Source: an uncultured Oscillibacter sp.
GTDB taxonomy: Bacteria; Bacillota; Clostridia; Oscillospirales; Oscillospiraceae
Length of the DNA stretch: 64,000 nucleotides
Reading direction: 5' to 3'
Assembly (NCBI GenBank): GCA_900544105.1
Contig: UQUC01000001.1
Span: 1 to 64,000, forward strand
A program made the position numbers and the translations under genes. Within the stretch, counting starts at the first letter, position 1, and every line of letters starts with the position of its first letter. This document shows, piece after piece, positions 32,061 through 40,074 of this stretch. Below the pieces are notes generated by a model, which did not search any database, had not been told where the DNA came from, and worked only from the letters and a program-made list of their open reading frames with translations.

Positions 32061-32538
32061 TGTTGCAGCCTCCTTGCTTCAATCGTTCCTTGCCCCGGTA
32101 AAAGGTCACTCTGGCCCAGGTCTCCGTTTTGCCTAAAACGTCTCCGATCTCCCGGAAGGACAGCCCACCGAAGGCCCGGAGGTAGACCACCTCCCGCCCC
32201 GGCTCCGGCAGCTCGTGGATCTGCCGCAGTAGATCCAGATGCCCAGAGCGGCTGACGGCCTCCTCCTCGGCGGAGAGCACCAGCGGCAGCTCTGCTTCCT
32301 CAGGAAGCGCCGTTTCCCGGTTGGCCTTCCGCAAATGCTGATACCACAGGTGCTTGGCGATCTGGCACAGCCAGACGGACACCTTGCAGCTGCCGTCGAA
32401 CCGGTCGATGGACCGCACTGCCTGATAAAAGGTCTCTTGGGTCAGTTCCTCCGCCGTCTGGGGGTCCCGGCATTGGGAGAGTAGAAATTTATAGACCGTC
32501 TGCGCGTGTTGGCGGTAGACGGTGTCCAGATCCTTCAC
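32050..32538 (-). CDS. ECF-type RNA polymerase sigma factor (module 2)
   Basis: A 162-residue group-4 sigma factor. Region 2: VYKFLLSQCRDPQTAEELTQETFYQAVRSIDRF and SVWLCQIAKHLWYQHLRK. Region 4: LPEPGREVVYLRAFGGLSFREIGDVLGKTETWARVTFYRGKERL. The start is GTG, eight bases after GGGGGAG. Upstream the sequence TGTAAC (near 32600) resembles an ECF -35 element. It is transcribed toward module 1 and is co-translated with its zinc-finger anti-sigma factor. Confidence 0.88.
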   Translation of the reverse strand: MKDLDTVYRQHAQTVYKFLLSQCRDPQTAEELTQETFYQAVRSIDRFDGSCKVSVWLCQIAKHLWYQHLRKANRETALPEEAELPLVLSAEEEAVSRSGHLDLLRQIHELPEPGREVVYLRAFGGLSFREIGDVLGKTETWARVTFYRGKERLKQGGCNNEK

Positions 32539-32622
32539 GGAGTTTCTCCCCCTTTCAGCGGTGTTTTCACCTGTTATATCCCTTTGGGGCGCGGTTCGTT
32601 ACAGCGGAGGAAAAAGATTTTG

Positions 32623-32649
32623 AAAAAAAGGAGCCATACGGCTCCTTTT
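32623..32649 (-). terminator. Terminator after the HAD phosphatase
   Basis: GGAGCC/GGCTCC stem with an ATAC loop flanked by seven A and four T; on the minus strand it ends the HAD gene with a TTTTTTT run. Confidence 0.75.
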
Positions 32650-32656
32650 GTGATAC

Positions 32657-33313
32657 TCAGAAGGTTTCAGACTGGACCAGTTCCTCGTAGGAACGGATGT
32701 AATAGTCGCAGAGATGCCGGATCTCCGGCTGATCCTGCTCCGCCGTGGCCTCATAGACCCCGGCTACCCGGAAGCCTGCTGCCTTGGCGGTGCGGATGGC
32801 GTGGAGGGCGTCCTCAAATACCACAGTGTCCCGCTTGTTGGACTGGAGCCGCCGCATGGCCATCTCGTAGATGTCGGCGCTTTCGGATTTGTGATTTCCT
32901 GCGTCGGCGGAGGTGACGATCCCTCGGAAATAGTGGTCGATGCCCGCCGTTTTCAGGGCCTTTTCCGTCAGCCGTCGATGGGTGGCGGTGGCTACATACA
33001 TCCATACACCCTCCATTTTCAAAATGGAGAGAAATTTTTCCAGACCCGGCTTGGGCCGGACCTGGCTGGAATAGAACGTCTCCATCCGCTGAATGATCTG
33101 GTCGATGATCTCCTGCTGGGACCACGGCAGACCGCAGACCTCCCGCAGATAGGGGATCACGTCGCAGTCCGCTAAGGTATGGAGCATCCGGTCCTGCTCC
33201 GGTGTGGCGGAAATACCCGCCTCCTTTAAAAACGTGGGACCCAGCTCCCGCCAGGTGGGCATGGAGTCCAGCAGGGTCCCGTCCATATCAAAAATCGCGC
33301 TTTGTAACCGCAT
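32657..33313 (-). CDS. HAD family phosphatase, beta-phosphoglucomutase-like
   Basis: A 218-residue haloacid-dehalogenase-type hydrolase. Motif I FDMDGTLLDS is at residues 8-17, a helical cap follows (about 20-90), motif II is in VATATHRR, motif III is the lysine in NHKSESADIY, and motif IV is in VVFEDALHAIRTAKAAGF. The motif II pattern and cap match the phosphoglucomutase/phosphatase subfamily; the substrate is unknown. The ATG at 33313 has GAGG seven bases upstream. The frame stays open a further 38 codons, but those are AT-rich and lie between this gene and the small ORF at 33390-33563. Confidence 0.85.
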   Translation of the reverse strand: MRLQSAIFDMDGTLLDSMPTWRELGPTFLKEAGISATPEQDRMLHTLADCDVIPYLREVCGLPWSQQEIIDQIIQRMETFYSSQVRPKPGLEKFLSILKMEGVWMYVATATHRRLTEKALKTAGIDHYFRGIVTSADAGNHKSESADIYEMAMRRLQSNKRDTVVFEDALHAIRTAKAAGFRVAGVYEATAEQDQPEIRHLCDYYIRSYEELVQSETF

Positions 33314-33389
33314 TGATGACCTCGATCTCCATAAATTTTGAAACTTGCGGCATCTACGCCGATAGAGCGCAGATGAAAAAACTGGTATT

Positions 33390-33563
33390 TTATCGTTCGT
33401 TACTGCCGATCCAATAGCACCCTGCACCTATAATAGCAGCTAAAAATTCAATTGCCTTGAGATACATATCATAGCTATGCCAACCAATGATAAAACCAGA
33501 TAATATGTAAATCACTGCAAATATAACTACCGAAATAACCGCCCGCTGTATTTTGCTTTTCAT
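33390..33563 (-). CDS. 57-residue small membrane protein, AT-rich
   Basis: A short ORF with AAAGGA just upstream of its ATG. The protein starts MKSKIQRAVISVVIFAVIYI, continues with LSGFIIGWHS, and after a short loop (YDMYLKAIEF) has a second hydrophobic stretch LAAIIGAGCYWIG. Two membrane helices with a positively charged N-terminus are predicted. Its base composition is strikingly AT-rich next to genes of high GC, which suggests acquisition from elsewhere. It is 76 bases upstream of the HAD gene and may share its transcript. Function is unknown. Confidence 0.6.
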   Translation of the reverse strand: MKSKIQRAVISVVIFAVIYILSGFIIGWHSYDMYLKAIEFLAAIIGAGCYWIGSNER

Positions 33564-33666
33564 CAAAGAAATTTCCTTTAAAATTCAGATTATGTTTGTC
33601 AGGGCATTCTTGGGGCAACTTTACTTACCCCTGTGGGGCAATTCACCTTCTGCGCCTGACAAAAAT

Positions 33667-33859
33667 ATTCTGACTCAAGTGCCCTGGGCGCATTCGCCAG
33701 TCCGCAGATCGGTGAGAAAGGGATGATTAGGAGGGGGCTTGTCCCCCTCCTAATTATGTGAGATGAAAATACTTTGACTTGTGCGCCTTGGGCGCACACA
33801 GCAGTGACAGAGGTCACTGCTGGTGGGGAATCTAAAGGGGGAGCCTGCTCCCCCTTTAG
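33667..33859. repeat. Two tandem structured repeats (about 90 bp each) ending in hairpins
   Basis: Unit 1 (about 33667-33754) and unit 2 (about 33768-33859) share the order: AATA-TTTGACT-like start, a GTGC(G)CC-TGGGCGCA hairpin, a GCAG-centred middle, a GGTGAGAAAGGGAT/GGTGGGGAAT motif, and a closing 12-bp stem. The closing stems differ in sequence (ATTAGGAGGGGG versus CTAAAGGGGGAG) yet both pair perfectly. They lie between metG and the small membrane ORF. No T-run follows directly. Confidence 0.55.
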
Positions 33860-33862
33860 GCT

Positions 33863-35911
33863 TTAGCACAATTTGGAGCCCGCCGGGATCTGATCGTCCA
33901 GCATGATGAGGTTCAGCTTTTCCTCGCCCTTTTCTGTGTGGACGGCGGAGAGCAGCATACCGCAGCTTTCCAGCCCCATCATCTTCCGGGGAGGCAGATT
34001 CACGATGGCGGCCAGGGTTTTGCCTACCAGTTCCTCCGGCTCATAGAACTTGTGGACACCGGAGAGAATCTGCCGGTCGGTGCCGGTGCCGTCATCCAAC
34101 GTGAAGCGCAGCAGTTTGTCGGACTTTTTCACGGCTTCGCAGGCCTTGACCTTCACCACCCGGAAATCGGACTTGCAGAAGGTGTCGAAGTCCACCGTTT
34201 CGGTGAGCTGAGGTTCTACCTCCACGGCGGGCTGCTCTGCCTTTTTAGCAGCGGCTTCGGCGGCTTCCAGCTCTGCAAGAGCCTTATCCAGGTCCAGACG
34301 GGGGAACAGATTTTCACCCTTGACCACGGCGGCGGTCTCAGGCAGTTCGCCCCAGAGGTCCGCAGACTCCCAGGTCCGGGTCCCCGCGCCCACGCCGATC
34401 TGGGCGAAGAGCTTTTCCATGCTCTCCGGCATGAAGGGGGTCAGTAGGATACCGCAGATGCGGGTGGCTTCCAGCAGGTTGTAGAGCACATGGGCCAGCC
34501 GGTCGCCGTTGGCTTCCATGTCCTTGGCCAGCGCCCAGGGAGCGTTCTCGTCGATATACTTGTTGGCCCGCTGGATCAGCTTGAAGGTCTCAGACAGGGC
34601 GTTGTGGGGGGCAAAGGTGTCCATCTCGTGAGCGTAGGCCTTCTTCAGACCGGCGGCCTGAGCCACCAGCTGGGCGTCGTACAGCACGGGATCCACAGTG
34701 TCACCGCTGGCGGCCAGCTCCACGCTGCTGCCCATGCGGACCATAGCGGCCAGCTGCTTCTCATCCTCCGTGGCACCGCAGCCTGCGGGGAGGGAGCCGC
34801 CGAAGTATTTGTTTACCATGGCGGTGGTGCGGCTGAGAAGGTTGCCCAGATCGTTGGCCAGGTCAGTGTTGATGGTCTGGATCAGCAGCTCATTGGAGAA
34901 GTTGCCGTCAGAGCCGAAGGGGAAGGTCCGCATCAGGAAGAAGCGGAGAGCATCCACGCCGAACTGCTCCGCCAGCAGGTAGGGGTCCACCACGTTGCCC
35001 TTGGACTTGGACATTTTGCCGCCGTCCAGCAGCAGCCAGCCGTGGCCGAAAACGTGCTTGGGCAGAGGCTCCCCCAGGCTCATCAGCATGGCGGGCCAGA
35101 TGATGGAGTGGAATCGCACAATTTCCTTGCCGACGATGTTGATGCCGGGCCAGTATTTCTTGTAGTCATTGTAGCGGTCGTTCTCATAACCCAGAGCGGT
35201 GATATAGTTGCTCAGAGCGTCCACCCACACGTAGACCACGTGCTTGGGATCGAAGTCCACGGGGATGCCCCAGGAGAAGCTGGTGCGGGAAACGCACAGA
35301 TCCTCCAGACCGGGGTCGATGAAGTTTTTCACCATCTCGTTGACACGGGAACGGGGCTGGAGGAAGTCAGTGTTTTCCAGCAGGTCCCGGATACGGTCAG
35401 CATATTTGCTCAGACGGAAGAAGTAGGCTTCCTCCTCGGCGTCCACAACGGGGCGGCCGCAGTCGGGGCAGCAGCCGTCCTTCAGCTGGCTCTCCGTCCA
35501 GAAGGACTCGCAGGGAGTGCAGTATTTGCCCTTGTAGGTGCCCTTGTAGATGTCGCCCTTGTCGTACATCCGCTTGAAGATCCGCTGGATGGCCTTCACA
35601 TGGTAATCGTCGGTGGTGCGGATGAAGCGGTCATTGGAGATGTTCATCAGCTTCCACAGATCCCGGACACCCCGGGGGCCTTCCACGATGCGGTCCACGA
35701 ACTCCTGGGGAGTGACGCCGGCCTCGTTAGCCTTCTGCTCGATTTTCTGACCATGCTCATCGGTGCCGGTGAGGAACATGACGTCCTCGCCCTTCAGCCG
35801 GTGATACCGGGCCAGGGTGTCGGTGGCCACGGTGCAGTAGGTGTGGCCGATGTGCAGCTTATCTGAGGGGTAGTAGATGGGGGTTGTGATATAAAAAGTG
35901 TCCTTTTCCAT
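33863..35911 (-). CDS. metG: Methionyl-tRNA synthetase
   Basis: A 682-residue class I synthetase that charges tRNA-Met. Visible are the HIGH-type motif in YYPSDKLHIGHTYC (about residues 12-25), a zinc knuckle (CTPCESFWTESQLKDGCCPDCG, about 127-148), the KMSKS loop in GGKMSKSKGNVVDP (about 300), the anticodon-binding helical region, and a C-terminal tRNA-binding OB domain (VDFDTFCKSDFRVVKVKACE to the end). An Ala/Glu-rich linker (about 545-575) joins the last two. Length is normal for the type with the C-terminal dimer domain. Expression is controlled by a T-box leader (35961-36240). Confidence 0.96.
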   Translation of the reverse strand: MEKDTFYITTPIYYPSDKLHIGHTYCTVATDTLARYHRLKGEDVMFLTGTDEHGQKIEQKANEAGVTPQEFVDRIVEGPRGVRDLWKLMNISNDRFIRTTDDYHVKAIQRIFKRMYDKGDIYKGTYKGKYCTPCESFWTESQLKDGCCPDCGRPVVDAEEEAYFFRLSKYADRIRDLLENTDFLQPRSRVNEMVKNFIDPGLEDLCVSRTSFSWGIPVDFDPKHVVYVWVDALSNYITALGYENDRYNDYKKYWPGINIVGKEIVRFHSIIWPAMLMSLGEPLPKHVFGHGWLLLDGGKMSKSKGNVVDPYLLAEQFGVDALRFFLMRTFPFGSDGNFSNELLIQTINTDLANDLGNLLSRTTAMVNKYFGGSLPAGCGATEDEKQLAAMVRMGSSVELAASGDTVDPVLYDAQLVAQAAGLKKAYAHEMDTFAPHNALSETFKLIQRANKYIDENAPWALAKDMEANGDRLAHVLYNLLEATRICGILLTPFMPESMEKLFAQIGVGAGTRTWESADLWGELPETAAVVKGENLFPRLDLDKALAELEAAEAAAKKAEQPAVEVEPQLTETVDFDTFCKSDFRVVKVKACEAVKKSDKLLRFTLDDGTGTDRQILSGVHKFYEPEELVGKTLAAIVNLPPRKMMGLESCGMLLSAVHTEKGEEKLNLIMLDDQIPAGSKLC

Positions 35912-35960
35912 ATCCGGTTCCTCTTTTCTTCTTTATGATAAATTTTGAGTGATCGCAAAT

Positions 35961-36240
35961 AAAAACGCCGTCCCTGAGCATACGCTCAAGGACGGCGAAG
36001 AAAGCCGTGTTACCACCTTGATTCACCCACACCTCGCGGCATGGGCCTCTGCGGGTACAAGCCTGCCGAAACCGGCACGCGATACCCTGACGCTGTAATG
36101 GGCGCACCCATCGCAGCCTGCGCCAAAGCGCTGAGCCGCGCGGCTCCGGGGCCATGTTCTGTCTACCGCATGGGTCCCTTTTCAGCTGCCGGGACTCTCT
36201 GAACCATGCCGCGAGGACGTACTCTCCCCTTCATTGCATT
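35961..36240 (-). promoter_or_regulatory. T-box leader of metG
   Basis: On the minus strand the leader has the T-box core GGTGGTAACACGGC (around 36005-36018), which reads uncharged tRNA. After it comes a terminator stem, CGCCGTCC...GGACGGCG (35966-35997), ended by TTTTT (35961-35965). Upstream is a long stem-I region with the conserved AGAGAGT bulge and GCTGAAAA elements. An AUG in GAACATGG (36153-36155) is a good candidate specifier for methionine. Uncharged tRNA-Met would favour the antiterminator and switch metG on. Confidence 0.88.
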
Positions 36241-36254
36241 CTCGATTGCACTCA

Positions 36255-36283
36255 CTTATACCATATTTTAAACGATTAGTCAA
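36255..36283 (-). promoter_or_regulatory. Promoter of the T-box/metG transcript
   Basis: On the minus strand TTGACT (36278-36283), 17-base spacer, TATAAG (36255-36260). Confidence 0.65.
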
Positions 36284-36318
36284 TCATTCGGCCAAAATAT
36301 TTCCGATTTCCGCTGTTT

Positions 36319-37668
36319 TTATTCGCTGCGGTACTTTCCCCGCCATTTTCCGGCAGCATAGTGATAGACCGACAGGGCGCAGGCCACGGCCCAGCCGATG
36401 CCGTAGCTCCAATACATAGCGTCCGGGCCGAAGCGGTTTGCCAGCAGGTACAGGAAGGGGACCCGCAGCAGGATCACAGAGGCCACCACGTTCACCATGG
36501 GATACAGGCTGTCGCCTGCGCCCCGCATGGCGGAGTTCAGTACGAACAGAATGGAAAACAGCACGTAGGGCGGCATCACACATTGCAGATAGCGGGCGCT
36601 GGCGGCGATGACCGCCGGGTCCGGGGAGAAGATCCGGGACAGAGGGACGGACAGCCACACCACAAGGGCGGAACTGAGAACCGTCCACACAACGGCCATG
36701 GTCACGGTGATCCGGACGCCCTGACGGACCCGGTCCTCCCGGCTTGCCCCCATATTCTGCCCCACAAAGGAGATCACAGCGGTGGCCAGGCTTTGGACCG
36801 GCAGGAAGGACAGGGTATCCAGTTTATTGCCCACGTTGAAGCCGGCAGTGAAGGCCTTTCCGTAGCTGTTGACCTTGGAGAGTACGCCCATGGCGCCCAG
36901 GGCCACCAGAGACATCTGGATACCGCTGGGCAGGCCGATGCGGATGATCTCACAGAACAGTTTGCGGTCGAAGATCCCGTTGAAGGGATGGATGGCCAGC
37001 TGCGGGTACTTGCGGTTGATATACCAGATACCGAACAGCCAGCTGCACAATTGGGCGATGACGGTGCCCAGCGCTACACCCAGCACCCCCAGCGGTACCG
37101 CCAGCACCAGTGCCAGATCCAGTAAGATGTTCAAAATCGTGGACACCGCCAGAAACAGCAGTGTGGTGGAGCTGTTGCCCATGCCCCCTAAAATGCCGGC
37201 GTTGAGATTATAGCCGATGCTGCCGACAAGCCCCGCACAGACCACCAGCAGATAGGTTCGGGTCTCTGCCCAGGCGGCGGGGTCTACCCGTAAAACGGTC
37301 ATCAGGGGATTCACCAGCAGCAGCGCGGCGGCGGTGATGGGCAGGATGCTGCGGATAAAGGCGGTATACAGGCTGTCGATGGCGCTCCGGACCCGGTCCG
37401 GTCTCCCACCGCCGAAGGCCTGGGCGATGACCACGGTGCCGCCGGTGGCGATGCCGGAGAACAGGGAGGTGAACAGGAAGATCACCGGAAAGCCAACGCC
37501 CACGGCGGCCAAGGCTCCATCGCTGACATAGTTGCCTACTACCCAGCTATCCACCATATTGTAGAACTGCTGCAAAAAATTGCCTGCCAGCAGCGGCAGG
37601 GTAAACATCAGAATATGGCGGTAGGGATTGCCTGCCGTCATATTCCGGATCCCGCTTTCCGTCCCCAC
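36319..37668 (-). CDS. MATE family efflux transporter (first copy)
   Basis: A 449-residue membrane protein with twelve predicted helices in two halves. Family sequences are LPLLAGNFLQQFYNMVDSWVVGNYVSDGALAAVGVGFP and FNVGNKLDTLSFLPVQSLATAVISFVGQNMGASREDRVRQG. MATE proteins exchange Na+ or H+ for cationic drugs or metabolites. The start is taken as GTG at 37668, six bases after GAGG; an ATG nine codons further in has no site of its own. Upstream of exoA and divergent from it. Confidence 0.88.
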   Translation of the reverse strand: MGTESGIRNMTAGNPYRHILMFTLPLLAGNFLQQFYNMVDSWVVGNYVSDGALAAVGVGFPVIFLFTSLFSGIATGGTVVIAQAFGGGRPDRVRSAIDSLYTAFIRSILPITAAALLLVNPLMTVLRVDPAAWAETRTYLLVVCAGLVGSIGYNLNAGILGGMGNSSTTLLFLAVSTILNILLDLALVLAVPLGVLGVALGTVIAQLCSWLFGIWYINRKYPQLAIHPFNGIFDRKLFCEIIRIGLPSGIQMSLVALGAMGVLSKVNSYGKAFTAGFNVGNKLDTLSFLPVQSLATAVISFVGQNMGASREDRVRQGVRITVTMAVVWTVLSSALVVWLSVPLSRIFSPDPAVIAASARYLQCVMPPYVLFSILFVLNSAMRGAGDSLYPMVNVVASVILLRVPFLYLLANRFGPDAMYWSYGIGWAVACALSVYHYAAGKWRGKYRSE

Positions 37669-37731
37669 GATGCACCTCAACTCATAAAATCATTTTATTT
37701 TACTGTACTCCTTTTCATCGGAAAGGGCAAG

Positions 37732-37760
37732 TTGATTTCCCGGCGGAAACCAGGTAAAAT
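37732..37760 (+). promoter_or_regulatory. Promoter of exoA
   Basis: TTGATT (37732-37737), 17-base spacer, TAAAAT (37755-37760). Confidence 0.55.
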
Positions 37761-37813
37761 AGGGGAAACTGTCAAAACCGCCACCGGGACCGAGCGGCGG
37801 GGAAGGAGCCTCT

Positions 37814-38569
37814 ATGAAACTGGTATCTTGGAATGTCAACGGCCTGCGGGCTTGCCTCGGCAAGGGCTTTCTGGACTTCTGCGCCTTCGCGGACGCGGAT
37901 GTGATCTGCTTGCAGGAGACGAAGATGCGCCCGGAGCAGGCGGAATTCGACCTGCCGGGCTATGAGCGCTACTGGAACAGCGCAGATAAGGCAGGCTATT
38001 CCGGCACCGCCGTGTTCACCCGGCAGACGCCCCTCTCCGTCACCTATGACTTCGGCAAAGAGGTCCACCGCCACGAGGGACGGGTCATCACGGCGGAATA
38101 TCCGGAATTCTATCTGGTGTGCTGCTACACGCCCAACTCCAAGGATCAGCTTTCCCGGCTGGACTACCGTATGGAGTGGGAGGACGATCTGAGGGACTAT
38201 CTGATGGAACTGGATCAAACGAAGCCGGTGGTCTACTGCGGGGATCTCAATGTGGCCCATCAGGAGATCGACCTGAAAAATCCCAAGTCCAACCGCATGA
38301 ACCCCGGCTTTTCCGACGAAGAGCGGGCCAAAATGACCCAGCTGTTAGAAAGCGGCTTTACGGATACCTTCCGATATCTTTATCCGGATAAGACCGGCGC
38401 ATACTCCTGGTGGAGCTATCGCTTCAACGCCCGGAAGAACAACGCCGGATGGCGCATCGACTATTTTATCGTCTCCGACCGGCTGAAGGACAAGATCAAA
38501 AGCGCCGACATCTGGAGCGAGGTCACGGGCAGCGACCACTGTCCCGTGGTGCTGGAGCTGGACCTCTGA
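37814..38569 (+). CDS. exoA: Exodeoxyribonuclease III
   Basis: A 251-residue exonuclease/AP-endonuclease of base-excision repair. The family motifs are in order: SWNVNGLRA at the N-terminus, LQETKMRPEQ with the metal-binding Glu (about 36), YCGDLNVAHQEIDL with catalytic Asp and Asn (about 138), YSWWSYRFNARKNNAGWRIDYF (about 197), and the terminal SDHCPV with the catalytic His. Good GGAAGGAG site before the ATG. Its stop is two bases from the convergent gpr stop, with no terminator between them. Confidence 0.95.
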   Translation: MKLVSWNVNGLRACLGKGFLDFCAFADADVICLQETKMRPEQAEFDLPGYERYWNSADKAGYSGTAVFTRQTPLSVTYDFGKEVHRHEGRVITAEYPEFYLVCCYTPNSKDQLSRLDYRMEWEDDLRDYLMELDQTKPVVYCGDLNVAHQEIDLKNPKSNRMNPGFSDEERAKMTQLLESGFTDTFRYLYPDKTGAYSWWSYRFNARKNNAGWRIDYFIVSDRLKDKIKSADIWSEVTGSDHCPVVLELDL

Positions 38570-38571
38570 CC

Positions 38572-39468
38572 CTATGACAGCAGGGCGTTGATCTCCTCGA
38601 TCTCCAGATCCTGCAAGGCCCAGTTGATGCCGTAGCCGATGACCTTGCCCAGGTCCCGCACCTGCTGGTCGATGTCCCTTGGCGTGACCATGAGGTTTTC
38701 GGGGCGGCTCCGCAGCGTTTCCATATCCGGTTTTGAAAGACCGGATTCCTCCAATAGATCCGCCGCTAACGTGGCGGCGTCCACCACCGTAGGGACGCCC
38801 ACAGCCAGCACTGGTACCCCGAGAGTTTCCAGGTTCAAGGCGGAGCGGTGATTGCCCACGCCGCTGCCGGGGATGATGCCGGTGTCGCTGAACTGGACGG
38901 TACAGCACACCCGCCCCACCCGGCGGGATGCCAACGCATCCACCGCGATGACCACCGACGGATGGAGCCGGTCCACCAGTCCCCGCACAGCCTCCGCCGA
39001 TTCCACGCCGGTAGTCCCCAGCACCCCCGGCCGCAGGGCCGCCACCGGGCGGAACCCGGAAAAGTGCTGGGGCATAGCGTCGATGAGATGACGAGTAATG
39101 AGGACGCTGTCCGCTGCCAGCGGGCCAATGGCGTCCGGCGTCATGGCCCGGTTTCCCAGACCAACCACCAGCACAGAGCCGTTGTCCGGGGTTAGCTCCT
39201 TGACCTGCTGACCAACGGCCCGCACCGCCCGGTCAAAAAAACCATCCCCCCGCTGCCAGAAGGCGGTGAGGTCAAGGGTGCGGTAGCTGCCCGCAGGTTT
39301 TCCCAGAGCGGCCTCCCCCTCCTGGTCCAGAATATCCACCCGTGTGACCGGATACCCCTGTATTTTCTTCTCCGTGGCCCTTACGCCTGCCAGCCGGGTG
39401 GTTTTTCCGGCGGATTCCCGCCATAGCTCGTGGGCCTCTACTGCCAAGTCAGTCCGTTTCTTGAACAT
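38572..39468 (-). CDS. gpr: GPR germination endopeptidase
   Basis: A 298-residue protease that degrades small acid-soluble spore proteins at germination. The N-terminus FKKRTDLAVEAHELW matches the propeptide/cleavage region of the family. The core contains VLVVGLGNRAMTPDAIGPLAA, LRPGVLGTTGVESAEAVRG, VIAVDALASRRVGRVC and the GIIPGSGVGNHRSALN segment. It shows that the organism makes endospores. The frame extends 23 codons upstream, but the ATG at 39468 has AGGAGG. A forespore-type promoter candidate lies at 39498-39526. It is divergent from rpsT, a conserved pairing in Firmicutes. Confidence 0.94.
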   Translation of the reverse strand: MFKKRTDLAVEAHELWRESAGKTTRLAGVRATEKKIQGYPVTRVDILDQEGEAALGKPAGSYRTLDLTAFWQRGDGFFDRAVRAVGQQVKELTPDNGSVLVVGLGNRAMTPDAIGPLAADSVLITRHLIDAMPQHFSGFRPVAALRPGVLGTTGVESAEAVRGLVDRLHPSVVIAVDALASRRVGRVCCTVQFSDTGIIPGSGVGNHRSALNLETLGVPVLAVGVPTVVDAATLAADLLEESGLSKPDMETLRSRPENLMVTPRDIDQQVRDLGKVIGYGINWALQDLEIEEINALLS

Positions 39469-39497
39469 TTTTGACCTCCTGACACAAAATCTTGTGG

Positions 39498-39526
39498 TAT
39501 TAGGGGTAGCTTTTGCGAAGATATTC
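39498..39526 (-). promoter_or_regulatory. Candidate forespore (sigma-G/F) promoter of gpr
   Basis: On the minus strand GAATA (39522-39526) fits the sigma-G -35 pattern GnATR. After 17 bases CCTAATA (39498-39504) fits the -10 pattern CATnnTA at six of seven positions. No sigma-A pair is better placed. Confidence 0.45.
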
Positions 39527-39564
39527 GCGTTATACAAAAAAATATAGAAATATTAAAAAAAGAC

Positions 39565-39593
39565 TTGCTTTTTCTGAACTTCTCTGCTAAAAT
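39565..39593 (+). promoter_or_regulatory. Promoter of rpsT
   Basis: TTGCTT (39565-39570), 17-base spacer, TAAAAT (39588-39593), about 55 nt of leader before the start codon. Confidence 0.6.
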
Positions 39594-39655
39594 ATCATTC
39601 TGCACGGTGGAAATTATGAAACCGCGCCAAGAAATGCCAGGAGGAGGTGTTTGGT

Positions 39656-39919
39656 TTGCCGAATATCAAGTCTGCCAAGAAGCGTGTCCTCATCGGTGAG
39701 GTCCGCAACGCGCGCAATAAGGCTACGAAGTCCGATCTGAAGACTGCCATCAAGAAGTTCGAGGCGGCTGCCGCTGAAGGCAATCGCACCGAGGCCGATG
39801 GCGCTTACAAGGTCGCGGTCAAGAAGGTCGATCAGGCTGTCGCTAAGGGCGTTCTGCACAAGAACACGGCTGCTCACCGCAAGAGCGCTATGACCCTGAA
39901 GCTCAACAAGATCGGTTAA
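39656..39919 (+). CDS. rpsT: 30S ribosomal protein S20
   Basis: An 87-residue basic protein that binds 16S rRNA early in 30S assembly. Sequence begins PNIKSAKKRVLIGEVRNARNKATKSDLKTAIKKFE and ends HRKSAMTLKLNKIG, typical of S20. The start is TTG, eight bases after AGGAGGAGG; the in-frame GTG at 39647 overlaps that site and gives a non-family N-terminus. A TTG start on rpsT parallels E. coli, where UUG is tied to autoregulation. Single gene with promoter and terminator. Confidence 0.95.
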   Translation: MPNIKSAKKRVLIGEVRNARNKATKSDLKTAIKKFEAAAAEGNRTEADGAYKVAVKKVDQAVAKGVLHKNTAAHRKSAMTLKLNKIG

Positions 39920-39927
39920 TAGGCCAA

Positions 39928-39960
39928 ACAAAAGGACGTCCAACAGGATGTCCTTTTTTG
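39928..39960 (+). terminator. Terminator of rpsT
   Basis: AAAAGGACGTCC / GGATGTCCTTTT stem with an AACA loop and a T-run. Confidence 0.82.
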
Positions 39961-40003
39961 TTTTACCTTAAACTGACCTTATAAAATTTTGCAATTCTGA
40001 ATA

Positions 40004-40031
40004 TTGAGACAATGTCAATGTGGAATATAAT
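40004..40031 (+). promoter_or_regulatory. Promoter of the ECF S-component gene
   Basis: TTGAGA (40004-40009), 16-base spacer, TATAAT (40026-40031). Confidence 0.55.
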
Positions 40032-40074
40032 GAATACAAGAACAGGCGGTACACGCCGGAACAGGTGAAGTGCA

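Noticed and set aside
33599..33817. 72-codon frame on the minus strand over the tandem hairpin repeats
   Set aside because: The frame is created by the repeated hairpin sequences; no SD and no protein-like pattern.
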